Assembly (NCBI GenBank): GCA_900548275.1
Contig: URJY01000005.1
Location: forward strand, 1-64,000
Reading direction: 5' to 3'
Length of the DNA: 64,000 nucleotides
DNA from: an uncultured Opitutales bacterium
GTDB lineage: Bacteria; Verrucomicrobiota; Verrucomicrobiia; Opitutales; Intestinicryptomonadaceae
Shown: in pieces, positions 34,449 through 42,985 of the stretch
How positions within the stretch are numbered: position 1 is the stretch's first letter
Layout: each line of letters opens with the position of its first letter
The notes under the pieces: generated by a model
What the model was told of the DNA's origin: nothing
The model's input: the letters and a program-made list of their open reading frames with translations, nothing else
The model's database searches: none
Translations under genes and position numbers: made by a program

Positions 34449-35608
34449 ATGTCGAAAATCGTGAAAATTACGGCGAAAACCGCGTCGGCGACTATAATCC
34501 AAGTTATGCTCTGAACCACGCTCGAAGTCGTCGCCATCCCGACCCCCGCGGAACTGTTTTCGCAGCGCAGCCCCATATTGCAACCGATTCCCGCGACAAT
34601 CACGCCGAAAATCAGACTCTTGCCTACGCCCGTCGAAATCTGCACTATGTTCAGCGCGGTCAGCGTCCTGTTGACATACTGGTCGTAGCTGATGTCGAAC
34701 ATACCCGAGCCTATCACGAAGCCGCCGAGCATACCGATTACGTCGGCGAAAATCGTAAGCAGCGGGAACATCAAAACGAGCGCGAGTATGCGCGGAAAAA
34801 CCAGAAATTCTATCGGCGAAATCCCGAAGGTTCTGAACGCGGAAATCTCCTCGTTGACTTTCATCGAACCGAGCTCGGCGGCAAACGCCGCCCCCGTCCT
34901 GCCGCTCATGACGATTCCGACCATTATCGCGCCCATCTCGCGGCACATCGCAATGCCCACCAAGTCGGCGACGAATATTTCCGAACCGTACTTTGCAAGC
35001 TGTATCGCGCCGACAAACGCCAGAATCAGACCCACCAAAAAGCTTATTAGCGCGACAATCGGCAACGCCTCGGGGCCCGATGCCTGAATCACGGCGAGCA
35101 AATCGCAACCCCTGAAGCGCGCCTTTCCGAAAAGCGCCTTGACCGCCGCAATCGAGACCTCGCCGACAAAGCCGCAGCGTTCGGTGAACGAGTCCACCGC
35201 CTTTATCGCCCGAGTGCCGAGCTTGTTTATGATGTTGAAGCCGTCCGAAACCTTTTTGGCGGCGTCCGCCTCGGGCACTGCAACGGCAAGACGCAGCAGA
35301 TTGCGCAGCCCCTCGGGAAGCGAGTCGAAATCGAAATCAATCCCGAACTGCGAGCAGCTTTCGTAGCACTTGAAAAGCAGCGAGACAAGAGCCGAATCGA
35401 AAACCTTCAGCTCCGACGTATCGAACGAAAGCGAATCCATCTCGGACGATATTCCGCGCAAAACTTCGTCGGTCGGCGTGCGTCTGCGCGAGACGAGCCA
35501 AACGCCCGACAGGTGCAAAACCGCCCTGTCGCCGTCCGCCGAAAAAAACGCCTTTGCGTCGACGCGGTCTTTTGCGACATCGGGCTTCACTGTTTTTAAA
35601 CCGAACAT
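34445..35608 (-). CDS. mlaE: Phospholipid ABC transporter permease with N-terminal STAS-like domain (MlaE-like)
   Basis: It has 387 residues. Residues 1-120 look like a STAS domain (VLHLSGVW, DTSELKVFDSALVSLL), so it is a natural fusion of MlaB-like and MlaE-like parts, common outside Enterobacteria. Residues 150-387 are the MlaE permease with SGRTGAAFAAELGSMKVNEEISA and five or six membrane helices. It is the first gene of mlaE-mlaF-mlaD-lipoprotein-fabD. Confidence 0.93.
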   Translation of the reverse strand: MFGLKTVKPDVAKDRVDAKAFFSADGDRAVLHLSGVWLVSRRRTPTDEVLRGISSEMDSLSFDTSELKVFDSALVSLLFKCYESCSQFGIDFDFDSLPEGLRNLLRLAVAVPEADAAKKVSDGFNIINKLGTRAIKAVDSFTERCGFVGEVSIAAVKALFGKARFRGCDLLAVIQASGPEALPIVALISFLVGLILAFVGAIQLAKYGSEIFVADLVGIAMCREMGAIMVGIVMSGRTGAAFAAELGSMKVNEEISAFRTFGISPIEFLVFPRILALVLMFPLLTIFADVIGMLGGFVIGSGMFDISYDQYVNRTLTALNIVQISTGVGKSLIFGVIVAGIGCNMGLRCENSSAGVGMATTSSVVQSITWIIVADAVFAVIFTIFDI

Positions 35609-35695
35609 TATATAAAAGTAATTTGGACATTATCTCCGAAACAATGCAAATGAAAAGCTTTTTCTTGCACTGCGGGCACGCGGGGTCTTCAAAAA

Positions 35696-35738
35696 CGAAA
35701 AAACCCGCGCGGCTGCAAACGCCCAAGCGCGGGTTTTC
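35696..35738 (-). terminator. Terminator of the tRNA-Leu gene
   Basis: AAAACCCGCGC and GCGCGGGTTTT form a stem that encloses about 16 nt. On the minus strand it lies 7 nt past the tRNA 3' end and is followed by a T-run. It isolates the tRNA from the mlaE operon. Confidence 0.9.
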
Positions 35739-35744
35739 AAACGG

Positions 35745-35828
35745 TACCTGGAGAGGGGGTCGAACCCTCACGATATTGCTATCGGTGGATTTTGAGTCCA
35801 CTGCGTCTGCCGATTCCGCCATCCAGGC
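35745..35828 (-). tRNA. tRNA-Leu (anticodon CAA)
   Basis: The class II tRNA is 84 nt long. The acceptor arms GCCTGGA and TCCAGGT pair with one G-T wobble. The D arm has GGCGGAATCGGCAGACGC, the anticodon stem-loop is GTGGA-CTCAAAA-TCCAC giving CAA, a long variable arm follows, and the T arm is GAGGGTTCGACCCCCTC. CCA is not encoded: the end reads A-CCG. It reads the UUG codon. Confidence 0.95.
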
Positions 35829-35980
35829 TTAATTCGAACCGAACGCCGTCGGCGGTCGGTAAATTATCCGTACAAGAATCCAGAAAACCGCCCGCAAGTC
35901 AAGAGCATTTTTCGTCCGCCGCAAAAATCGACGCTGAAATCTACAATATCAAAATAATTCGGCACTTTGGAGAAAAACGG

Positions 35981-37531
35981 ATGTCGAAAAGGCGCGTGGG
36001 CAAATTAAGAAAATATCTGGCGGTGTTCTTCGGTATGCTAAGCCTGTTTTTTGCGGGTATCGCGCTGAAGAACAAGCTACAGGGCACGGCGGAAGTCGGC
36101 GAAGATACCCGCCGAACCGACGCAACCTGCTGCCGCTGGGGGGCGGAAACGGAGGCAACCGCCCGATGCGCGGGCAGGCTCGTGTTCGCCGTGCGCGGCG
36201 ACGCCGACGACTTCAAGCCCTCGAAAGCCGCGCGAAAAACACTCGCCGACCACTACGTTTCGGTCTGCATTCCGCCCCAAAAATATCCCGCCGACATTGC
36301 GGTAATCGACCACTTCTTCGCGTCGGCAATCGGGCGCAAGACGGCGTTCAAGGCGGGAATATTTTCACCGAACCTCGTGCCGATTTATATGACTTCAAAG
36401 GTCGAAACGGCGAACGGGCGCGTCGTGCCGAATCTCGAAAACGCGATTCTGGGCGCGGCTGCGCAGTTCGAAAAAAATCCGACCGCGCTGAAGTCCAAGG
36501 CGAGAACGGCGGCGAGAATAGCCGACGCGCCGTCCGACTTCGCAATCCCCGCCGACATTTTCGCGGCGGGCGGCAGGCTCGGCTTTTTCTATTCCGAAAG
36601 CGCGCGGCTTTTCACATATTTTTCGAATCCGCGCACGCTCGGCGCGTCGCCCGCCGAACTTTCCGAAAATGCGCGTCTGGCGTTTAGAATCGCCGAAACC
36701 GACATACGGCAGCTCGCCGCGCGCGCGGCTTCGCTTTCGGCACTCGAAATGCTCTGCGCGCGCATCGCATCGCCCGCCGAACCCCCGACCTCGCGCCTGC
36801 TCTTTTTGCGCGCGCTTTCGGAATCCGAATACGTCGCGAAAAACCCCAAGGCTGCGCGGTTCTTCCTGCATTTCGCGGGGCGGATTGCCGACGCGCCCGA
36901 ACAAGCCCAGCCCTTTGCGCCCGACAAAAAGCCGCAGGTGCGCGACATCGCCCTGACCGTACCGATTCTCCTGCGGGCGTACGGATTTTCGGGCGACAAC
37001 CGCTATTTGAAAAGGGCGCACGCGGCGGGGAAAATCCTCGAGCGCGCGGCGGCTTCGCGCGGCGTGATGGAGTCGGTGCTCGGCGAAAAATCGGAAGCCT
37101 CCGCTCTCGAGTACGTGCTTTGCGCGCGCGCGTTTTTCGAGCTTTCGAAATTCGGCGATGCGCAAAACGCAAGGAACGCCGTCCGCGTCCTCGACAGGCT
37201 CGACGAACTCTTTATGACGCCGCTCGGCGTGTGGTCGATAAACTCGAAAAATTCGGCGTTCGCCAAGATTTCGCGCACCGTCTTCACGCGCGACTCCGAA
37301 CTTCCGTCGTACGTCGGCGAAGCCGCGCAGCTTTTCGCCGAAGACAAAAATCTTAAAAACCGCGCCGCCGCACCCGTGCTCAAGCGGCTCGCGGCGGCTG
37401 CAATAGCAACGTCCCCGCTCGAAAGCGGACAATGGGGCTCGCTGAAACTTTCGCTCGTGCCGTCTTTCGAATCGCCGAAAATGCGCGCGCCCGAAAAATC
37501 GGTGGCGGCAACCGACACGCTCGGCAGATAA
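35981..37531 (+). CDS. Exported or anchored protein resembling a degenerate DUF255 (YyaL-like) thioredoxin-fold protein
   Basis: It has 516 residues from an ATG with a good Shine-Dalgarno (GGAG, 7 nt upstream). One hydrophobic helix lies at residues 14-31 after a basic N-terminus (MSKRRVGKLRKYL), so it is probably membrane anchored. Residues 60-170 follow the outline of a thioredoxin fold as in YyaL (RLVFAVRGDAD, LADHYVSVCIPP, FSPNLVPIYM), but the CxxC pair is lacking; TCC lies nearby without the spacing. Residues 200-500 are helical and alanine-rich, as the alpha/alpha barrel of YyaL. This is a distant resemblance seen by eye, not a sure assignment. Confidence 0.5.
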   Translation: MSKRRVGKLRKYLAVFFGMLSLFFAGIALKNKLQGTAEVGEDTRRTDATCCRWGAETEATARCAGRLVFAVRGDADDFKPSKAARKTLADHYVSVCIPPQKYPADIAVIDHFFASAIGRKTAFKAGIFSPNLVPIYMTSKVETANGRVVPNLENAILGAAAQFEKNPTALKSKARTAARIADAPSDFAIPADIFAAGGRLGFFYSESARLFTYFSNPRTLGASPAELSENARLAFRIAETDIRQLAARAASLSALEMLCARIASPAEPPTSRLLFLRALSESEYVAKNPKAARFFLHFAGRIADAPEQAQPFAPDKKPQVRDIALTVPILLRAYGFSGDNRYLKRAHAAGKILERAAASRGVMESVLGEKSEASALEYVLCARAFFELSKFGDAQNARNAVRVLDRLDELFMTPLGVWSINSKNSAFAKISRTVFTRDSELPSYVGEAAQLFAEDKNLKNRAAAPVLKRLAAAAIATSPLESGQWGSLKLSLVPSFESPKMRAPEKSVAATDTLGR

Positions 37532-37580
37532 CGCTTCCGCCGACAAAATCCGACGCCACGCGCCGAACCCGAGCGCGCGG

Positions 37581-38702
37581 CTACGAAAGCAACTTCACCC
37601 TGCGCTCGTTGCGCGGTATCGAAACGTCGATGGTCGTGCCCTCTCCGCGCCTGCTCTTGATGTCGATATGCCCGCCGTGCGCCCGCACGATGGCGTTTAT
37701 AATCATCATACCCAAGCCGTGCCCGTTGGGTTTCGTGGTAAAATAAGGCTCGAAAATTTTCGAAAGCTCGTCTTCGGTCATACCGCAGCCGCTGTCGGCA
37801 AACGAAATCTTCACGAAGTCGTCGTCGCTTGTAGCCTTGATTTTTATCGAACCGCCCTCCTCCATCGATTCGATGGCGTTCTTGATTATGTTGAAGTAAA
37901 GCTGCTTCAGCAGGTTTTCGTCGGCACAAACAGTGGGAAGGGCGTTTTCGGAATCGACATCTACCGAAATTTTCAAATTCAAAAGCTGCTCGTTCAGAAT
38001 TTTCAGCGTTTCGGCAAGCGGCTTTATCGGGTCGCATTCCGACACGTTCGGGCGCATCGGGCGAAGTGCCTTGAGGAAGTTCTCGATTATGCCGTCGAGC
38101 CGCGAGACCTCCGACGTGCATATTTCGACAGATTCCGAAATCTGCGCCAACGCCTGCGCTTCGCCGATTTTCTCGGCAAGTTTGGCGAGCCTGCGCTTTA
38201 CGAGCTGCAGGTGGATGTTTATCGAATTTAGCGGATTGCCGAGCTCGTGCGCGACGCCCGAAGCAAGGTTGAGCACCGAAGCAATCTTTTCGCTTTCTAT
38301 CCGCTCTTCGGTCGAACGCCTGTCCTGCGTAATGTCGTTTAGAATCAGCGCGTACGTGTCTATTCCCTCGCCGAAGTTGAAGGGTATCACCTGCGCGCTG
38401 AGAACGCGCGGTTCGGGATAGGTAATTTCGAACTCGCGCATGACGACGTTGTCGTCGCGCGAGACAGCCTCGAACGCGTCGTCTATTCCGTGGAGGAGCT
38501 TGAAGACCGACGGGAACGTTTCGCCCAAGCCGAATATCGACTTTGCGAAGTTGTTTGCAAAATGTATTTCGCCGTTCGAATCGACGACGACAATCGCCGA
38601 GCGGATTGCGTTGAAGACCGTTTCGACGCGCGAAAGGTCGCGCACAAGCCGCTTGTTTTTGCGGAGCAGCTGCCCGAACGATTTTTTGCCGTCGCCGTCC
38701 AT
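37581..38702 (-). CDS. PAS-domain sensor histidine kinase
   Basis: It has 373 residues, with no membrane helix, so it is probably cytoplasmic. Residues 20-125 form a PAS domain (AIVVVDSNGEIHFANNFA). The H-box is GVAHELGNPLNSI with H152, the N-box NIIKNAIESMEEGG, the G1-box DSGCGMTEDE, then KIFEPYFTTKPNGHGLGM and GEGTTIDVSIP. It resembles NtrB-like kinases. No response regulator is adjacent. It follows hisD by 6 nt and is probably co-transcribed with it. Confidence 0.93.
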   Translation of the reverse strand: MDGDGKKSFGQLLRKNKRLVRDLSRVETVFNAIRSAIVVVDSNGEIHFANNFAKSIFGLGETFPSVFKLLHGIDDAFEAVSRDDNVVMREFEITYPEPRVLSAQVIPFNFGEGIDTYALILNDITQDRRSTEERIESEKIASVLNLASGVAHELGNPLNSINIHLQLVKRRLAKLAEKIGEAQALAQISESVEICTSEVSRLDGIIENFLKALRPMRPNVSECDPIKPLAETLKILNEQLLNLKISVDVDSENALPTVCADENLLKQLYFNIIKNAIESMEEGGSIKIKATSDDDFVKISFADSGCGMTEDELSKIFEPYFTTKPNGHGLGMMIINAIVRAHGGHIDIKSRRGEGTTIDVSIPRNERRVKLLS

Positions 38703-38708
38703 ATGCTG

Positions 38709-39992
38709 CTACTTGAGGCGTTGGAGCAGACTGCCGTAGTGCGCGTCGAGCGACTCCATTTTGCCGAACGCCACAACCACGTCGCGCGCCTTTGCAATCG
38801 ACTTTTTGTCGTACTTGACGAACGAACTTCTGCGCATAAAGTCCACAATCTGGAGACCGCCCGAGAACCTGCCCGTGCGCCCCGTAGGGAGCGTGTGGCT
38901 GGGGCCCGCGGTGAAGTCGCCCAAGACTGTCGGGGTATACTCGCCCGCGAGAACCGCGCCCGCCGTCGTGATTTTGCCGACGAGCTTTTCGGGCGACGCA
39001 ATCTGAAGTTCCATATGCTCGGGCGCGACATAGTTCGCCACTTCCGCCGCCGCGTCGAGATTCGGGACGACCACAACGTAGCAGCCGTCGGCGATAATCT
39101 TCTTGAGCTTTTCGGCGCGGGAAAGTTCGGGCGCGAGCTTTTCAATCTGTTTGCGGACGGCTTCGACGACTTTTTTCGAAGTGCAGACAAGGAAAATCTT
39201 CTCCTTGCCGCTGCCGTGTTCCGCCTGAGAAAGCAGGTCGGCGGCTATGTAGCGCGGGTTCGCCGAAGCGTCGGCGACGACGAGAACTTCGCTCGGCCCG
39301 GGGAGGAGGTCGCAGCCTACCTCGCCGAAGAGCCTGCGCTTTGCCTCGATGACAAACGCGTTCCCCGGTCCGAAAAGTTTGTCGACGGGCTTGATTGTCT
39401 GCGTGCCGACACCCATTGCGGCAATCGCCTGCGCCCCGCCGATTTTGCGGATTTCTTTGACGCCCAAAAGACCGAGCGCGCAAAGGATGTGCGGATTTAC
39501 GGAGCCGTCGCGCGCGGGCGGCGTGCAGACGCAGATTTCGGGGCAGCCCGCAATCTTCGCAAGCGTAACGGTCATTACGACCGTCGAAACGAGCGGCGCA
39601 CTGCCACCGGGGATGTAAATGCCGACGCGGTTTATGGGATAGAAATTTTCGCCGATTGTCGCACCGTGCGGATTCTTCGCGCGCCAATTTTTGGGCTTTG
39701 TATGCAGATGGTACGCCTTAACCGACGCGATTGCCTCGCGCATTGCCTTTTTGTCGGACGCGGAAACGAGTTTCGCGGCGGCTTTCATTTCGGCTTCGGA
39801 AACGGCGGTGTCGGAGATGTCCGCGCCGTCGAATTTTTTCGTAAGCTCGCGCACGGCGGCGTCTCCGCGACTGCGCACGGCGGCTATGACCGAATCGACA
39901 GCCGAAACGATTTCGGGCGAAAGGGCGACCGACTCGCACGCCTTTTTCAAATCTTCGGCAAACGTGGCCGACTTGTAGTCTAAAATCTTCAT
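38709..39992 (-). CDS. hisD: Histidinol dehydrogenase
   Basis: It catalyses the last two oxidations of histidine synthesis, L-histidinol to L-histidine with NAD. It has 427 residues, the standard length. Motifs are NRVGIYIPGGSAPLVSTV, GVKEIRKIGGAQAIAAMG, KLFGPGNAFVIEAKR and DLLPGPSEVLVVAD; the zinc and catalytic region is LLSQAEHGS, with HME and LPT downstream. No other his gene is in the window, so hisD is separated from a his operon and paired with a histidine kinase. Confidence 0.97.
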   Translation of the reverse strand: MKILDYKSATFAEDLKKACESVALSPEIVSAVDSVIAAVRSRGDAAVRELTKKFDGADISDTAVSEAEMKAAAKLVSASDKKAMREAIASVKAYHLHTKPKNWRAKNPHGATIGENFYPINRVGIYIPGGSAPLVSTVVMTVTLAKIAGCPEICVCTPPARDGSVNPHILCALGLLGVKEIRKIGGAQAIAAMGVGTQTIKPVDKLFGPGNAFVIEAKRRLFGEVGCDLLPGPSEVLVVADASANPRYIAADLLSQAEHGSGKEKIFLVCTSKKVVEAVRKQIEKLAPELSRAEKLKKIIADGCYVVVVPNLDAAAEVANYVAPEHMELQIASPEKLVGKITTAGAVLAGEYTPTVLGDFTAGPSHTLPTGRTGRFSGGLQIVDFMRRSSFVKYDKKSIAKARDVVVAFGKMESLDAHYGSLLQRLK

Positions 39993-40062
39993 ACCCTCCC
40001 AATATCTGAAAAACCGCGCGGTAAATCAACGAAAAACCGCGCCGATTTTCCGAAAAATGCGC

Positions 40063-42252
40063 TCAAAACAATTCGCCCTGAACCTGCGCTTCGCCGCCGG
40101 CCAAATCGGCAAAACGCTTCCGCCAGTCGTCGATTTTGGCTACATAATACTGGGCGTCGTAGGGCGCGTACTGCGGGTCGAAATCGGAAACGGGACGCGC
40201 CTTTTTCCAGTCGGCGTCGCGCGGATTCGCGCCGCGTGCGATGTAGTAAAGCACCTTGTCGCCCGCCTCGGGCTTAGGATTCATCAGCAAGGCAGCCTCG
40301 AGCGCGGCGCGCCTGCCCCGCCCTGTCTTGGCAATGTCGGACTCGTACTGTGCGGGAGACTTGCCTATGTACTCGCCTTTCGCCAAGTCCTCCACGGGCG
40401 TTTTTCCCGAAAGAATCGCCGCTTTCGCGCGTTCGATTTCAAGCGGCACTTGGTCGTCGCGCCCCAATAACAGGTCAGCCACCATCGTTTCGGTGAGCTT
40501 TCGCAGGTACGGCTCGGTCGCCCTGTTGCGGAACGCCGAACCGCGCAGGGTGATTTTCCCGTTCTCGAGAAGTGCGTAGTTTTTCGCCTTGTAGCAAAGC
40601 ATTGCGTCGAACTTTCCGTCGAAGTCCAAATCCACGCCCTGCGGCAGAACGGACGAAGCCCTCTCCAAAAGCCCGAGCGGATTTTCGAAATATTTTTCGC
40701 TCGAAAGATAGATGCCGTCGGTGTCGGCCTCGAGAACGACGCAGCCCTGCGCGGCGAAGAAGTCGATGAGCTTTACGAGCAGCTCGCGCCCCGCCGAAGT
40801 TATCTCGGAGGCGAGCGAAGCGTCCCCGAAAGTGGCGGTCGAAAGCCCGAGATAGCCGTAGAACGAATTTATCAAAATCTTGTAGCTTTTCTGGCGCGCG
40901 TCGTACTCCCTGCGCAGCGACTTGTCGGTTGTCTCGCGGGCGAGCTTTTTGTACTTGAGCCTGTACTCGCGCAGCTTGCGCAGCTCGTCGAGAAACACGC
41001 CAAGATAGTCGTTGCGCGGACATTTGCCGATAACGAGCATCAAGCTCGGATACAGCGAAGCCACGTCGTAGTGCAGCACGTTCCTGAATACGCCCGTCGC
41101 GAACGACTCCGACAGCGCGCCCTCGATATACTCGCCCCTCGCGGGCAGGGGCAACGCCGCGCGCGTCTTCAGATACTTTTCCAAAAACACGCTCTCGACC
41201 TTCATTCCGCTGCCGCGCAGCAGACATTCCTGAAGCGTCATCGGGAAATTGTTCACCTGAGCGACGTAGGTGGGCAAAAGCTTTTCGGCAAGCCCCGCCG
41301 TCTCGCGCAGGTCGTCGGAAAGATAGGCGCGGAAAGTCTTGCGGTCGGTTTCGAACATATCGCCGATTTTGTCGCCCTTGATGTACGTGCGGGTCGAGGG
41401 GTCGCTGATTCCGAAGTGTATCGCCGACTCCTTGAGCGTGTACGAAAGCATTTCGCGCGCGCCGATGTCGTAGAGCTGCACGAGAATGAGCGTGTCTACA
41501 ACCGTGCGCCCCGCGATGTCGCAGCGCGTGTAGGCGAAAGTGCGCTCGGCTATCGTAAGGCGGCTCTTGCGGAACGAAACGCCTCCGTCGAAACGCCCCC
41601 ACGACATCGGAACTTTCAGACGCTTCGAACGCTCGGCGATATACGGCAGGTCGAATTTGAAGATGTTGTGCCCCTCGATTGTGTCGGGGTCGCGGGCGAG
41701 AATTTCGGCGCGGACTTTTTCGAGAAGCTCCCGCTCGGCGTCGTCGGTGAAATCGGCTATCTCGACGATTTTTTCGCCGCCGATTCCCGAAAGCCCCACG
41801 GCGATTATCCTGTCGCCCGCGTGCTTTGCCGACGGGAATCCCATGCCGTCGGCGCAACGGACTTCTATGTCGAGCTGCAGTCGGCGCAGCTTAGAAAACG
41901 GCATACCCGCAAACATACGCCCGCCCGACTCGCTTAAATACTGGTTTTCGACGCTCGAAATTCTGTCGGCGGGCAGCGACTTGTCGCGCGACTTGAAGTA
42001 TTTGTCCATATCGTCGGAGTTCTCGAAAAACGCGACGGTGTCGAGCGGAGTCTGCGGAACGCCGCCGTCGGGCTTTTTCAGCGGAACGAAATTCGCCCAA
42101 TCGCAGCGCGCGTCGGCGCACGTCCAAAGGAACGGGTCGAACTTGACAGAGGCTTCGCGCCGCGCCCCCGAACCGTCGTCGAGACAAAGCAAAATGTCGC
42201 CCCCCGAACTTTTAATTCCGCATATCGATTCCCTAAATTCGTCGTTTGCCAT
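40063..42252 (-). CDS. Family B DNA polymerase with 3'-5' exonuclease
   Basis: This 729-residue protein relates to bacterial Pol II and archaeal PolB. Exonuclease motifs are LQLDIEV (Exo I), IEGHNIFKFDLPYI (Exo II) and YLSDDLRET (Exo III type). Polymerase motifs are DVASLYPSLM (A), KILINSFYGYLG (B), and EADTDGIYLS (C), with KNYAL after it. The DTDG and SFYGYLG variants are closer to archaeal enzymes than to E. coli PolB (DTDS). The C-terminus ends QVQGELF, which resembles a sliding-clamp binding motif. Likely roles are repair or translesion synthesis. It is divergent from adk. Confidence 0.95.
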   Translation of the reverse strand: MANDEFRESICGIKSSGGDILLCLDDGSGARREASVKFDPFLWTCADARCDWANFVPLKKPDGGVPQTPLDTVAFFENSDDMDKYFKSRDKSLPADRISSVENQYLSESGGRMFAGMPFSKLRRLQLDIEVRCADGMGFPSAKHAGDRIIAVGLSGIGGEKIVEIADFTDDAERELLEKVRAEILARDPDTIEGHNIFKFDLPYIAERSKRLKVPMSWGRFDGGVSFRKSRLTIAERTFAYTRCDIAGRTVVDTLILVQLYDIGAREMLSYTLKESAIHFGISDPSTRTYIKGDKIGDMFETDRKTFRAYLSDDLRETAGLAEKLLPTYVAQVNNFPMTLQECLLRGSGMKVESVFLEKYLKTRAALPLPARGEYIEGALSESFATGVFRNVLHYDVASLYPSLMLVIGKCPRNDYLGVFLDELRKLREYRLKYKKLARETTDKSLRREYDARQKSYKILINSFYGYLGLSTATFGDASLASEITSAGRELLVKLIDFFAAQGCVVLEADTDGIYLSSEKYFENPLGLLERASSVLPQGVDLDFDGKFDAMLCYKAKNYALLENGKITLRGSAFRNRATEPYLRKLTETMVADLLLGRDDQVPLEIERAKAAILSGKTPVEDLAKGEYIGKSPAQYESDIAKTGRGRRAALEAALLMNPKPEAGDKVLYYIARGANPRDADWKKARPVSDFDPQYAPYDAQYYVAKIDDWRKRFADLAGGEAQVQGELF

Positions 42253-42312
42253 AGAAAAATGCTTGCCGATTCCGCGAATATTTTCAAACTTATAATCTTA
42301 TTTTCACGAAAA

Positions 42313-42981
42313 ATGAAGAAAGCAAATCTGATAATGTTGGGCGCACCGGGAAGCGGCAAGGGAACGCGCGCGGTCGCCATTTGCGAAGTTATGGGTATTG
42401 TGCAGGTCGCCACGGGAGACCTCTTCCGCAATAACCTCAAAAACGGCACGCCGCTCGGACAGCTCGCCAAGTCGTATATGGACAAGGGCGAACTCGTGCC
42501 CGACGACGTAACCGCGGCGATGGTCAAAGACCGCCTGTCGCAGCCCGACACCGAAAAGGGCTTCGTGCTCGACGGCTTCCCCCGCACAATCAAACAGGCG
42601 GAAATGCTCGACAAAATGCTCGCCGAACTCGGCAGGGAAATTGCGGCGGTAATCTACCTCGACGTTCCCGACGAGGAAATCGTGAAGAGAATTTCGGGCA
42701 GAATGATATGCGAAAAGTGCCAAGCCCCCTACCACAAGGTCTTCACGCCCCCGAAAGTCGAAGGCGTATGCGACAAGTGCGGCGGCAAGCTCTACACACG
42801 CGACGACGACAAGCCCGAAACCGTCAAGAAACGTCTCGAAGTCTTCCGCAGCACAACACTGCCGCTTGTCGATTTCTATTCGAAAAAGGGTCTGATAGTA
42901 CCGATTCCCCCCGAACTTTCAAAGGCGGGCGCAATCGCCGATATGACCGACCTCTGCCGCAATCTCGGATTCCTGAAATAA
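42313..42981 (+). CDS. adk: Adenylate kinase with zinc-finger LID
   Basis: It interconverts ATP+AMP and 2 ADP. It has 222 residues from MKKANLIMLGAPGSGKGT, chosen over an upstream frame start. The P-loop is GAPGSGKGT and the NMP-binding part has ATGDLFRNN. The LID contains a Cys4 zinc site (CEKCQAPYHK..., then CDKCGG), typical of Gram-positive and many deep-branching enzymes. DGFPRTIKQAEML is the substrate motif. It begins 61 nt from the divergent polymerase gene and precedes ymdB by 4 nt. Confidence 0.97.
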   Translation: MKKANLIMLGAPGSGKGTRAVAICEVMGIVQVATGDLFRNNLKNGTPLGQLAKSYMDKGELVPDDVTAAMVKDRLSQPDTEKGFVLDGFPRTIKQAEMLDKMLAELGREIAAVIYLDVPDEEIVKRISGRMICEKCQAPYHKVFTPPKVEGVCDKCGGKLYTRDDDKPETVKKRLEVFRSTTLPLVDFYSKKGLIVPIPPELSKAGAIADMTDLCRNLGFLK

Positions 42982-42985
42982 CCAG

